Below are positions 18,401-24,236 of a stretch of 24,236 nucleotides of DNA, piece after piece. The notes below the pieces were generated by a model. That model did no database searches. It was not told where the DNA came from and saw only the letters and a program-made list of their open reading frames with translations. How positions within the stretch are numbered: the first letter of the stretch is position 1; every line of letters begins with the position of its first letter. Source of the DNA: Ruminococcus sp. Its GTDB lineage: Bacteria; Bacillota; Clostridia; Oscillospirales; Ruminococcaceae. Where the stretch lies: assembly GCF_019417665.1 (NCBI RefSeq), contig NZ_DXUU01000045.1, positions 1 to 24,236 on the forward strand. The letters are read 5' to 3'. The position numbers and the translations under genes are program-made.

Positions 18401-20014
18401 AATCACGTTGCTGTCGTCATAAATGGAACAATCCGGATTGAGGAAGGTAACCTTTGTTAAAGAACTTCCATAAAATGCATGCCCATCAACACTTGTCACA
18501 CTTTCAGGCACAATAAATGATGTAATGTTTTTGCAGTCAAAAAATGTCCATCCCTCGATATTCTGGATATTCTGAGATATGGAGATCCGTGAAAAAGTGC
18601 TATAATGAAAAATCGAACTTCCCAATGTTTCAACAGAATGCGCAATGATTGCAGTTTCAGCATTTTTTAGACATCCGAATGCCCAATCGCCAATTCTTGT
18701 GATACCATCCTCTACAACTACCTTTATGATGTTGTCCCGCACCTTAGTCCAAGGTGTTGTCATAGGATTATCATAATCGTCTGATGTATTATCCGCATAA
18801 CAACTGAAATCAAATATGCTGCCCGTACCTGAGATCGTCAAAACGCCGTCTGCATCCAGCGTCCAGACGGCATCCTCACCGCACACGCCGCTCGTGCCAT
18901 CCATATTGGAAAAAGCAACGCCATGTTCCTTCGCATACGCTTCCGTTGTAGAATCATCATACCCGTACAAAATAGGAGGATCCCATATGTTAAGAATATA
19001 ATTTGCAAAAGTACAGGATGGATTTTCGATGATGATATTATTACAGCTGCCCAGTGCATAAGAATCGATTGACTCTACAGAAGCCGGAATATACAATTCC
19101 TCTATATCGCTTTCATCAAAAGCATGGCATCCAATTCTTGTGATGGCATCAGCAATCGTAACCGATTCTGTATGATTCATTTCGTAAAATGCATAGTTAC
19201 CGATTTCTGTAACTCCATCCTCAATGACAATATATTTAATATTATTTTTATATTCTTTCCAAGGAGCTTCATTGGTACTTGTATAGTCCGGGATCACACC
19301 ATATCCAGAAATTGTCAACGTTGCTGTATCTGAACTATAGTTCCACTGTAATTGAAGATCTTCTCCAAACAAACCAGAAGTCGCCATTGAACTAATCCCA
19401 TAACTCCGGCCATATTTTACTGCATATTCTATGGCTGTTGAGTTCTTATAACCATAAATCTTTGCCTGTTCCGGAATAGTCGATGCACTTCCATAAATAT
19501 AGCATGTCATATTCTCAAAAGTGATTGTTTGCAGCACATCACAGCCATAAAACGCTCCCATCGACACATGCCCAACATTGATAGGAAGTAAAACAGATTC
19601 CAGAGAACTGCAATTCTGAAAAGCATAATCCTCAATATATATCACGCTATCTGGTATTGTCAAGTCTGTTAACATTTTGCAATTTGAGAAGGCGTAATCA
19701 TCAATCGTTGTCACACTATTCGGTATCGTCACCGTTGTAAGTAACGTACAATTTGCGAAGGCATACTCATCAATCGCTGTCACCGGCAAACCGTCAATTT
19801 CCGTCGGTATTTCCACACTAGTGACAGAAGCATCGCAGTCTGTGATATATACGCAATCACTATACGCCGTATAAGTCAGGTCACCATATGTCCCTATTGT
19901 CTCCGCTGAAGCCACCATTTCCCCTTCCGGCATCACAGTTCTCAGCTGCGGCAGTCCTGCTGCACTGATCAGCCCTGCAAGCATGACTGCGCAAACACGT
20001 TTCCATGTTTTCAC
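15473..20014 (-). CDS. Secreted LRR / cohesin-like / dockerin surface protein
   Basis: A 1513-residue exported protein. Order: signal peptide (about 1-37); BspA-type LRR_5 repeats (about 50-560), with repeated A-F-x-x-C and I-P-x-S-V units; cohesin-like module 1 (about 571-705); Thr-rich linker (705-766); cohesin-like module 2 (767-968); long Thr-rich linker (970-1150); more LRR-like sequence (1155-1420); C-terminal dockerin (about 1424-1513) with two calcium-loop segments, D-V-N-L-D-G-K-V-D-G-T-D and D-V-D-E-S-G-D-I-S-A-S-D. The dockerin should bind a cohesin on the cell surface or a scaffoldin. The cohesin-like calls rest on beta-strand pattern and position only. The GTG at 20014 is preferred: GAGGAGG lies 9 nt before it and it gives a clean signal peptide, while the ATG at 20074 has no ribosome site. 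The product may be an adhesin or scaffold made together with the Tad pilus. Confidence 0.87.
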   Translation of the reverse strand: MKTWKRVCAVMLAGLISAAGLPQLRTVMPEGEMVASAETIGTYGDLTYTAYSDCVYITDCDASVTSVEIPTEIDGLPVTAIDEYAFANCTLLTTVTIPNSVTTIDDYAFSNCKMLTDLTIPDSVIYIEDYAFQNCSSLESVLLPINVGHVSMGAFYGCDVLQTITFENMTCYIYGSASTIPEQAKIYGYKNSTAIEYAVKYGRSYGISSMATSGLFGEDLQLQWNYSSDTATLTISGYGVIPDYTSTNEAPWKEYKNNIKYIVIEDGVTEIGNYAFYEMNHTESVTIADAITRIGCHAFDESDIEELYIPASVESIDSYALGSCNNIIIENPSCTFANYILNIWDPPILYGYDDSTTEAYAKEHGVAFSNMDGTSGVCGEDAVWTLDADGVLTISGTGSIFDFSCYADNTSDDYDNPMTTPWTKVRDNIIKVVVEDGITRIGDWAFGCLKNAETAIIAHSVETLGSSIFHYSTFSRISISQNIQNIEGWTFFDCKNITSFIVPESVTSVDGHAFYGSSLTKVTFLNPDCSIYDDSNVIPSDTVIYGYSGSTAEAYAETYDRTFVALDDSDTIILKAADVSLTLDELRAADYQVEVPIYLENNPGFTGITFIVHYPNGITYTGYTGGGMHDYPDYNAVFVSIVSASVIESDSLCSLKFTLPSNTNVDDEFTFYISDEINGEIYNYFKNNAVGEEYSYIPISGSITILPNPDSTETGIATATTTITETTTTTTTSSTTTTTTTTSTNTSVTTSTSVTTSTTASTGEKSISYDIDEIYVYPGEEEVILPVWLTSEKEALFCQGITGVIAVPELTADLISLSYGTDSYGMFFGDSSMINLTDFNQYLSMNEAGRKSCDESYRWIRFALSQKSGDAANPIGELFELYLDIADEDQVEALAQAAGLSLETGEYEGRTVQYYEFPLTWAPAGEDKMISGTDVVFLPRYQCVDDMSNDLFEEQVSLQDGSIRVIVDDPENTTTTTTVITTTDTTESETTMTETTSKTTSETTTTKATTTTTAASTTTTSKNTTTTQTTTSSKTTTTTTTTQIITSSETTTTATQTTTSSETTTTTTQPETTTTTTTTTITTTSSTTTTTTTTTTTTTRRTLQTFTFTTTTTTTTTTTQPITSETTTTTAAATVPTTISTETTETTQTTLGNTLSNVKDNIFWKLEVGEDGIAYLHIFTDKQNVKLTANLLQDINPQLENRPDLLEKVSKLIVDIDGVQSIEEGAFNPVSFQSGMEPLKELMSHLDTVDLSASVKKINGFAFCQTSLNTLIFAETLTSIGQSAFSGTDISEIWLRMSDSEISEKEMTYQKWLEYTTYDIKYLIAAESDLELSEEMIEAVSQMQLKTIGDIAFYDCAFTDIILPAATTTMEPSSVGWKAVPEYNSSIQIDDFTIYGWTNSTAQKYANNTTNQLNFVAVDKLGEGSKGDVNLDGKVDGTDAYLILVYYAQKSVGISASFGALSGITDVSEDELFQNGDVDESGDISASDAYYVLLYYASASVGKNVTWDQVISA
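16560..17105 (-). repeat. Long threonine-rich linker-coding repeat
   Basis: About 180 codons, mostly Thr, separating cohesin-like module 2 from the C-terminal LRR/dockerin part. All four Thr codons are mixed, so protein-level selection rather than a pure microsatellite explains most of the tract. Within 16800-16950 there are three imperfect copies of a unit encoding T-Q-x-x-T-S-S-E/K-T-T-T-T, which may vary in number. Such linkers are typical of ruminococcal secreted proteins and are probably O-glycosylated or flexible spacers. Confidence 0.85.
17715..17905 (-). repeat. Short threonine/serine-rich linker-coding repeat
   Basis: About 60 codons of Thr/Ser with mixed synonymous codons, between the two cohesin-like modules of the same gene. 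It includes a repeated T-S-V-T-T-S unit. Confidence 0.8.
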
Positions 20015-20092
20015 AACACACAACCTCCTCTTAATTTTCTGGAAATAACCCGCCCAGATATTTCCTACTTTCATTTTAAATATGGATAATTT

Positions 20093-20121
20093 ATTCTACC
20101 ATAAAAAAAAAAAAAAAACAA
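20093..20121 (-). promoter_or_regulatory. Candidate promoter with a 16-T tract in its spacer
   Basis: On the minus strand TTGTTT (20121-20116) and TAGAAT (20098-20093) are separated by exactly 17 nt, of which 13 are T followed by ATGG. With the last three bases of the -35 box the T run is 16 long (20118-20103). Transcription would start near 20086, giving a leader of about 70 nt before the GTG at 20014. This is the only promoter-like sequence I find upstream of the adhesin/Tad unit. Slippage in the run would change spacer length. Confidence 0.5.
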
Positions 20122-20160
20122 TGTGTTTTCGTAAATTTTCTATGAATGCAAAGTACAGCA

Positions 20161-20201
20161 AAAACGGGCGAAATCCAAAAGAATCGGATTTCGCCCGTTT
20201 T
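20161..20201 (-). terminator. Intrinsic terminator of cysK
   Basis: A perfect 16-bp inverted repeat (20161-20176 with 20186-20201) encloses a 9-nt loop, has a GC-rich core (GGGCG/CGCCC) and is followed on the minus strand by TTTTT. It lies about 45 nt after the cysK stop and insulates the adhesin/Tad unit from cysK. The A/T ends on both sides mean it could work in either direction. Confidence 0.9.
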
Positions 20202-20246
20202 ATCTCTAGTTCATATGATATACCGCATGTATTCAGCCTTAAAATT

Positions 20247-21173
20247 TTAAGAGAACATAGGCGTAGAAAGATATCTTTCGCCTGTATCCGGCAGCAAAGC
20301 TACGATCGTCTTGCCCTTGTTTTCCGGACGCTTTGCCAATTCAATTGCTGCCCATACAGCTGCACCAGAAGAAATACCCACCAGCACGCCCTCTGTTCTG
20401 GCGATTTTTCTGCCAATTGCAAAGGCACCTTCATTCTCTACAGCAATTACCTCGTCATAAACATCGGTATCCAGCGTTTCCGGCACAAAGCCTGCACCAA
20501 TGCCCTGAATTCCATGAGGACCAGATACACCTTTAGACAACACCGGCGAGCCTTTTGGCTCTACAGCTACAATCTTAATATTGGGGTTCTGGGATTTCAA
20601 ATATTTGCCCACACCTGTAATTGTGCCTCCTGTACCTACACCGGCAACGAAAATATCCACTGTACCATCTGTGTCTTCCCAAATCTCCACCCCGGTCGTT
20701 TTTTCGTGTACTGCCGGATTCGCCGGGTTGGTAAACTGAGATGGAATAAAACTGTTGGGGATCTCCTTTGCCAGTTCCTCTGCCTTTGCAATAGCACCAC
20801 TCATGCCCTTTGCGCCCTCTGTCAGCACCAGCTCTGCGCCGTATGCCTTCATCAGATTGCGGCGCTCTACACTCATGGTCTCCGGCATCGCAATAATGAG
20901 CCGATATCCTCTTGCGGCTGCAATTGCCGCCAGACCAATACCTGTGTTCCCACTGGTAGGCTCAATGATCACGCTGCCAGGCTTCAGCAGTCCCTTTGCC
21001 TCTGCATCGTCGATCATGCCCTTTGCGACTCTGTCCTTGACGCTTCCTGCCGGGTTGAAATATTCCAGCTTTCCATAGATTTTCGCAGGAATAGATTCTG
21101 CTGCTTCCAGGTTTGCCAATTCCATCAGTGGCGTGCCGCCAATCAGGTCAGTGATTTTCTGATATACTTTCAT
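20247..21173 (-). CDS. cysK: Cysteine synthase (O-acetylserine sulfhydrylase)
   Basis: A 308-residue PLP enzyme that makes L-cysteine from O-acetylserine and sulfide, in the cytoplasm. The PLP lysine is K46 in N-P-A-G-S-V-K-D-R. The substrate loop P-T-S-G-N-T-G (72-78), the phosphate-binding G-T-G-G-T motif (about 175-179) and the C-terminal I-S-S-G-A-A region are all present, and the length is that of CysK. AAGGAGT lies 8 nt before the ATG. It is a single-gene unit with a consensus promoter and strong terminator. CysM-like specificity cannot be excluded from sequence alone. Confidence 0.95.
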   Translation of the reverse strand: MKVYQKITDLIGGTPLMELANLEAAESIPAKIYGKLEYFNPAGSVKDRVAKGMIDDAEAKGLLKPGSVIIEPTSGNTGIGLAAIAAARGYRLIIAMPETMSVERRNLMKAYGAELVLTEGAKGMSGAIAKAEELAKEIPNSFIPSQFTNPANPAVHEKTTGVEIWEDTDGTVDIFVAGVGTGGTITGVGKYLKSQNPNIKIVAVEPKGSPVLSKGVSGPHGIQGIGAGFVPETLDTDVYDEVIAVENEGAFAIGRKIARTEGVLVGISSGAAVWAAIELAKRPENKGKTIVALLPDTGERYLSTPMFS

Positions 21174-21227
21174 AATGCAATACTCCTTTTCCGATATTCG
21201 CTTATATCACCTATATGTTTAATATGA

Positions 21228-21256
21228 ATTATAGCACAGTTCAATGTATCTGTCAA
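21228..21256 (-). promoter_or_regulatory. Consensus cysK promoter with overlapping dyad
   Basis: TTGACA (21256-21251), a 17-nt spacer and TATAAT (21233-21228) form a perfect sigma-A type promoter. A 7-bp inverted repeat, TGTATCT (21245-21251) and AGATACA (21262-21268), overlaps the -35 box, a position suited to a repressor. Such a strong promoter probably needs an operator. The regulator is unknown. Confidence 0.85.
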
Positions 21257-21400
21257 TAGATAGATACAGTTTTTTCTATTTTTATCCCTTTTGCACAATC
21301 CAAGCAAGACGATTCCATAAATATTGCACAAACGCAAAACGTATTGTTCGCCATTCAGAAGATTTCCAGGTGTTTCCTTATGTGTGTTTTCTGCCACTGG

Positions 21401-21429
21401 TTGCATTTTCTAACAGAATATGATAAAAT
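21401..21429 (+). promoter_or_regulatory. Candidate azlCD promoter
   Basis: TTGCAT (21401-21406), a 17-nt spacer and TAAAAT (21424-21429) with an extended TG motif at 21421-21422. The predicted transcript start near 21436 is just past the ATG at 21435, which favours the later azlC start at 21471. Confidence 0.6.
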
Positions 21430-21470
21430 AAGACATGACATTTCAAGATCACGAAAGGACTGGATCATTT

Positions 21471-22172
21471 TTGAACACATCATTCAGAAAGGGGCTGCTT
21501 CACGGCATCCCCATTGCATTGGGTTATCTCTCTGTCTCCTTTGGATTCGGCATTCTTGCCGTCCGGTCGGGACTTCCTGTATCGGCAGCTGTTGCCATTT
21601 CCATGACCAATCTCACCTCTGCCGGACAAGCCGCCGGCGTGAGCATCATAGCCGCCGGAGGTTCTTATCTGGAAATGGCATTGACTCAGCTTGTCATCAA
21701 TATCCGCTATGCTCTCATGGGACTTTCCCTTTCCCAAAAGCTAGACAACAAATTCCATCTTCCCCAGCGGCTCCTGACCGCATTCGGCATCACGGATGAG
21801 ATCTTTGCCGTTGCATCTGCCCAGCCGGAAAAACTCACACCGCCATATCTTTACGGCATGATACTCGTTGCTTTTGCCGGGTGGACATCCGGAACACTGC
21901 TGGGGGCAGCAGCCGGACAGATCCTGCCGAAAGCCATTATCGATGCCATGGGCATTGTTCTGTACGGTATGTTTCTGGCAATTATCATTCCGCCGGCAAG
22001 AAAAGGCCGCAGCGTTCTGACAGTGGTATGCATTGCCGCACTATGCAGCATTCTGTTCCGGTATCTTTTCACTGCTGTTTCCAGTGGCTTTGCTGTTATC
22101 TTTTGTGCAGTAGTGGCTGCCGCTGTAGGGGCATTGCTATTTCCAGTGCCAGATGAGGAGGAACAGTCATGA
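21471..22172 (+). CDS. azlC: AzlC-family branched-chain amino acid exporter, large subunit
   Basis: About 233 residues (245 if the ATG at 21435 is used). It is a polytopic membrane protein with the AzlC N-terminal signature F-R-K-G-L-x-x-G-I-P-I-A-L-G-Y and the A-I-S-M-T-N-L-T-S-A-G-Q region. With AzlD it exports branched-chain amino acids and analogues. The TTG at 21471 follows AAAGGA by 11 nt and agrees with the predicted promoter; the start is uncertain. Its stop overlaps the azlD start by 4 nt (ATGA), so the subunits are translationally coupled. Confidence 0.92.
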   Translation: MNTSFRKGLLHGIPIALGYLSVSFGFGILAVRSGLPVSAAVAISMTNLTSAGQAAGVSIIAAGGSYLEMALTQLVINIRYALMGLSLSQKLDNKFHLPQRLLTAFGITDEIFAVASAQPEKLTPPYLYGMILVAFAGWTSGTLLGAAAGQILPKAIIDAMGIVLYGMFLAIIIPPARKGRSVLTVVCIAALCSILFRYLFTAVSSGFAVIFCAVVAAAVGALLFPVPDEEEQS

Positions 22173-22468
22173 GCATTGTCATTTATATTGCCGTCATGGC
22201 AGGCGTCACCTATCTGATACGCATGATTCCCATGACTGTTTTCCGCAAAAAGATCCGCTCTCGGTTTTTCCGAAGCTTTCTCTATTACATTCCATATGCA
22301 GTGCTCAGTGCTATGACCATTCCTGCCATTTTTTACTCCACGGGAAACATAATCACAGCAGCAGTGGGGACAGTTGTTGCTGTGATCCTTGCCTATTGGA
22401 ATCTGCCCCTGATCGTAGTTGCTCTTGCCGCATCCGCAGCCGCCTTGCTCACGGGATTTTTTGTGTAG
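22169..22468 (+). CDS. azlD: AzlD-family branched-chain amino acid exporter, small subunit
   Basis: A 99-residue protein with about three to four hydrophobic helices and the T-Y-L-I-R-M-I-P motif typical of AzlD near its N terminus. It pairs with AzlC in the exporter. GAGGA precedes its ATG inside azlC. Its last 20 nt overlap the 3' end of the histidine kinase gene on the other strand, so there is no room for a terminator between the two convergent units. Confidence 0.92.
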   Translation: MSIVIYIAVMAGVTYLIRMIPMTVFRKKIRSRFFRSFLYYIPYAVLSAMTIPAIFYSTGNIITAAVGTVVAVILAYWNLPLIVVALAASAAALLTGFFV

Positions 22469-23501
22469 GGCAGACATCTTTTGTTCCGGGCAAAAAAATC
22501 GAAAACACATTTCCATTTTCACATCTGGACAAATTCAGATATCCTTTCTGCTTCACTGCAATTTCACGTGCCAGGTACAGCCCCACACCGATTCCCTCTG
22601 TATTCCGGCTATTCTGTCCCCGATAAAATCTGCCAAAGATCTTTGTTCGTTCCGTTTCTGGGATGGGTGCTGCCATATCTGCCACTTCTACTGCGGAAAA
22701 CATTCCCAGCCGCCGAATAGTCACTACGACTGCACTGCCAGGCGGCGAATATTTCACTGCATTATCCAGCAAGTTAAAAACCGCCTCTGCCGTCCAACTT
22801 TTGTCGTGACAGACAAAAACCGACTCCTCCCCAGCATAGATGATCTCCACACCCTTATCTCTTGCTTTGACAAATACATCCTTAATGGCTTTCAGCACTG
22901 TTTCATTCAGGCTCTGTACCTCCGGATGCAGATGGATCAAACCGCTTTCCAGCCGGGACAATTTGATCATACTCTCTGACAGAAAAATCAGACGTTCCAC
23001 AGATATCCGAACGATTTCCACATATTCCTTCCGTTTCTGTTCCGTGAGACTGTCGTCTGACAGAAATTCTGAATACATTTTCAGATTTGCAATGGGTGTT
23101 TTCAACTGATGGGAAATATCCGAAACCAACGCCTTCACATTCTCCTGCTCCCGAAATGCGTCAGCGTTTTTCTTTTTCAGGATCTTCACAAGCTTCATGA
23201 TCTTACTCTGGAGTTTCGACAAAATGCTGTCTTCATTTTCCGGAAACAGCTGCCGTTCCTCCAGGGTCACCAAGCTGTCGCACAGCTCCGACAGATCTGC
23301 CGCAATACTGATCATGTACCGATCATCCAGCCGCCGTTGTACTTCCGTCAGAATAGAACCTAGCCCAAGCATGACGGCAGCTGCTAACGCTGCGCCCATA
23401 TTTTTTGTCAACAGAGCAATCAAAATTGCACCCAGAAGGGGCAGTAAAATTTCCCATGCAATGACCCATTTTCGGTATTGCCGATATTTTTCTGTATCCA
23501 T
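22449..23501 (-). CDS. Two-component sensor histidine kinase, short membrane sensor
   Basis: A 350-residue kinase. Two closely spaced membrane helices (about 12-32 and 35-54) leave almost no extracellular loop, suggesting intramembrane sensing or a partner protein. Residues 55-120 form a helical linker. The H-box is D-I-S-H-Q-L-K-T-P (phospho-acceptor H131), the N-box N-L-L-D-N (243-247), the F-box I-F-G-R-F-Y and the G2 box G-I-G-V-G-L (303-308). The G1 box is unusual: D275-M-A-A-P-I instead of D-x-G-x-G-I. The ATG at 23501 has GGAG 7 nt upstream and overlaps the response regulator stop by 1 nt. The signal and targets cannot be read from the window. Confidence 0.92.
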   Translation of the reverse strand: MDTEKYRQYRKWVIAWEILLPLLGAILIALLTKNMGAALAAAVMLGLGSILTEVQRRLDDRYMISIAADLSELCDSLVTLEERQLFPENEDSILSKLQSKIMKLVKILKKKNADAFREQENVKALVSDISHQLKTPIANLKMYSEFLSDDSLTEQKRKEYVEIVRISVERLIFLSESMIKLSRLESGLIHLHPEVQSLNETVLKAIKDVFVKARDKGVEIIYAGEESVFVCHDKSWTAEAVFNLLDNAVKYSPPGSAVVVTIRRLGMFSAVEVADMAAPIPETERTKIFGRFYRGQNSRNTEGIGVGLYLAREIAVKQKGYLNLSRCENGNVFSIFLPGTKDVCPTQKIP

Positions 23502-24178
23502 CACGATTCTCCAAAGGTATAGCCGATCCCGAAAACCGTAATAATATACCGGGGATTTTTCGGATCAGTCTCAATTTTCTGCCGCAAACGTCGGATATGG
23601 ACACTCAGAGTATTTTCGTCAATATAATTTTCGTTGCAGTCCCAGATACGTTCCAGAATCACATTTCGTGTGAGTACTTGTCCCTTGTTGCGGACAAGCA
23701 TCTCCAACAGCTTGAATTCCGTGGCAGAGAGCTTCACGGGAGTTCCATTTTTATATAGCTGCATCCTACTGAAATCCATCATCAATTCACCATAGGAAAC
23801 CGTTTCGTTTTCCACAGTAGACTGACTGCGCCGCAATACTGCCAGGATTCGCTGGTACAACAGTTCCACTGAAAAAGGTTTTGCAATATAATCATCGCAG
23901 CCCTGCCGAAATCCGGCAATCATGTTTTCCTCGGTGTCATTGGCAGTGAGAAAGATCACTGGGGTATTCCCTTTTTGCCGAATTTCCCGGCATAGTTCCA
24001 TACCGTCCCCATCAGGCAAGTTGATGTCCAGCAGGACAAGACTGTATCTGGACTGCAATGCAGTTTTTGCCTGGGCAGCAGAATAAGCACAGTCTGCCAT
24101 AAATCCTTTGCTTTCCAGATAGACTTTTATCCCGCCGCAGATAATCACATCATCTTCTACAATCAATATTTTCTGCAT
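23501..24178 (-). CDS. OmpR-family response regulator
   Basis: A 225-residue transcription factor. The receiver domain (1-115) has the acidic pair E8-D9-D10, phospho-acceptor D51, T78 and K100 in K-P-F. A winged-helix DNA-binding domain (about 122-222) has the L-S-A-T-E-F-K-L-L motif and ends R-Y-I-I-T-V-F-G-I-G-Y. It is the partner of the adjacent kinase. The ATG at 24178 begins the receiver fold directly (M-Q-K-I-L-I-V-E-D-D). An AAAGGAG site lies 28 nt upstream, separated from the ATG by a small hairpin; a TTG at 24226 is in frame but less likely. No transporter or resistance gene that would reveal its regulon adjoins it inside the window. Confidence 0.94.
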   Translation of the reverse strand: MQKILIVEDDVIICGGIKVYLESKGFMADCAYSAAQAKTALQSRYSLVLLDINLPDGDGMELCREIRQKGNTPVIFLTANDTEENMIAGFRQGCDDYIAKPFSVELLYQRILAVLRRSQSTVENETVSYGELMMDFSRMQLYKNGTPVKLSATEFKLLEMLVRNKGQVLTRNVILERIWDCNENYIDENTLSVHIRRLRQKIETDPKNPRYIITVFGIGYTFGES

Positions 24179-24185
24179 GACCTCA

Positions 24186-24213
24186 GTCGAGTAGACAATC
24201 TCGACACTCCTTT
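24186..24213 (-). promoter_or_regulatory. Hairpin between ribosome site and start of the response regulator
   Basis: AAAGGAG (24213-24207) is too far from the ATG at 24178 in linear distance. A 6-bp stem (24186-24191 with 24200-24205, 8-nt loop) lies between them. If folded, the ribosome site is about 8 nt from the ATG, the normal spacing. GAGG close to the ATG is a weaker alternative. Confidence 0.35.
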
Positions 24214-24236
24214 CAAAGTATTTCAAGTGAAAGGCT

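Larger units (their letters stand above)
21174..21470. other. Divergent intergenic region between cysK and azlC
   Basis: It holds the cysK promoter (21228-21256) and the azlC promoter (21401-21429). In the middle (about 21270-21400) I see no gene, riboswitch or T-box pattern. Confidence 0.6.

Noticed and set aside
20015..20074. Use of the ATG at 20074 as start of the dockerin protein
   Set aside because: No ribosome site precedes it and it would start about 12 nt after the predicted transcript start; the GTG at 20014 has GAGGAGG and gives a normal signal peptide.
20082..21227. Plus-strand frame of 381 codons opposite cysK
   Set aside because: It is antisense to a clear cysK gene, rich in Cys/His/Arg as expected of a shadow frame, and starts inside the promoter/poly-A area.
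21170..21406. Minus-strand 78-codon frame upstream of cysK
   Set aside because: It runs across the consensus cysK promoter and has no recognisable product.
21851..22522. Minus-strand 223-codon frame opposite azlCD
   Set aside because: Antisense to two well-supported exporter genes, low-complexity composition, no ribosome site.

Overview
The window looks like a chromosomal segment of a Gram-positive anaerobe of the Clostridia, most likely a Ruminococcus-like member of the Oscillospiraceae. The evidence is a secreted protein with a dockerin, cohesin-like modules and long threonine linkers, a Tad pilus locus with DUF5702 and DUF6382/FHA genes but no secretin or CpaB gene, and strong AGGAGG-type ribosome sites. 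No mobile element, CRISPR array, rRNA or tRNA was seen.

Layout. Nearly everything from 20014 down to 83 lies on the minus strand and reads as one long transcription unit. It begins with a 1513-residue surface protein (BspA-type leucine-rich repeats, two cohesin-like modules, two Thr-rich linkers, C-terminal dockerin). It continues with the Tad machinery: cpaE/tadZ-like, cpaF/tadA ATPase, tadB, tadC, a 52-residue membrane protein too short for routine gene calling, the Flp-type pilin, a TadE-like pseudopilin, a 1431-residue DUF5702 (TadG-like) protein, a second TadE-like protein and the prepilin peptidase. It ends with a TPR/WG-repeat membrane protein, a DUF6382/FHA protein and a PP2C phosphatase. 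Most gaps are 1-25 nt or overlaps; the only larger ones flank the pilin gene, and both hold candidate regulatory structure.

Right part. cysK (minus) has a consensus promoter at 21228-21256 and a strong terminator at 20161-20201 that separates it from the adhesin/Tad unit. azlC-azlD (plus, 4-nt overlap) encode a branched-chain amino acid exporter. An OmpR-type response regulator and histidine kinase (minus, 1-nt overlap) close the window; the kinase gene overlaps azlD tail to tail.

How it works together (inference). The Tad genes would assemble and power an Flp pilus. The co-directional dockerin/cohesin-like LRR protein, 21 nt upstream of cpaE with no visible terminator between, suggests pilus production and a cellulosome-type or adhesive surface protein are expressed together. 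The only promoter found ahead of this unit has a run of 16 T inside a 17-nt -35/-10 spacer, so the whole surface programme could be phase variable. The FHA and PP2C genes at the distal end suggest control by Ser/Thr phosphorylation. A three-strand alternative hairpin after the pilin gene could set the ratio of major pilin to the downstream minor components.
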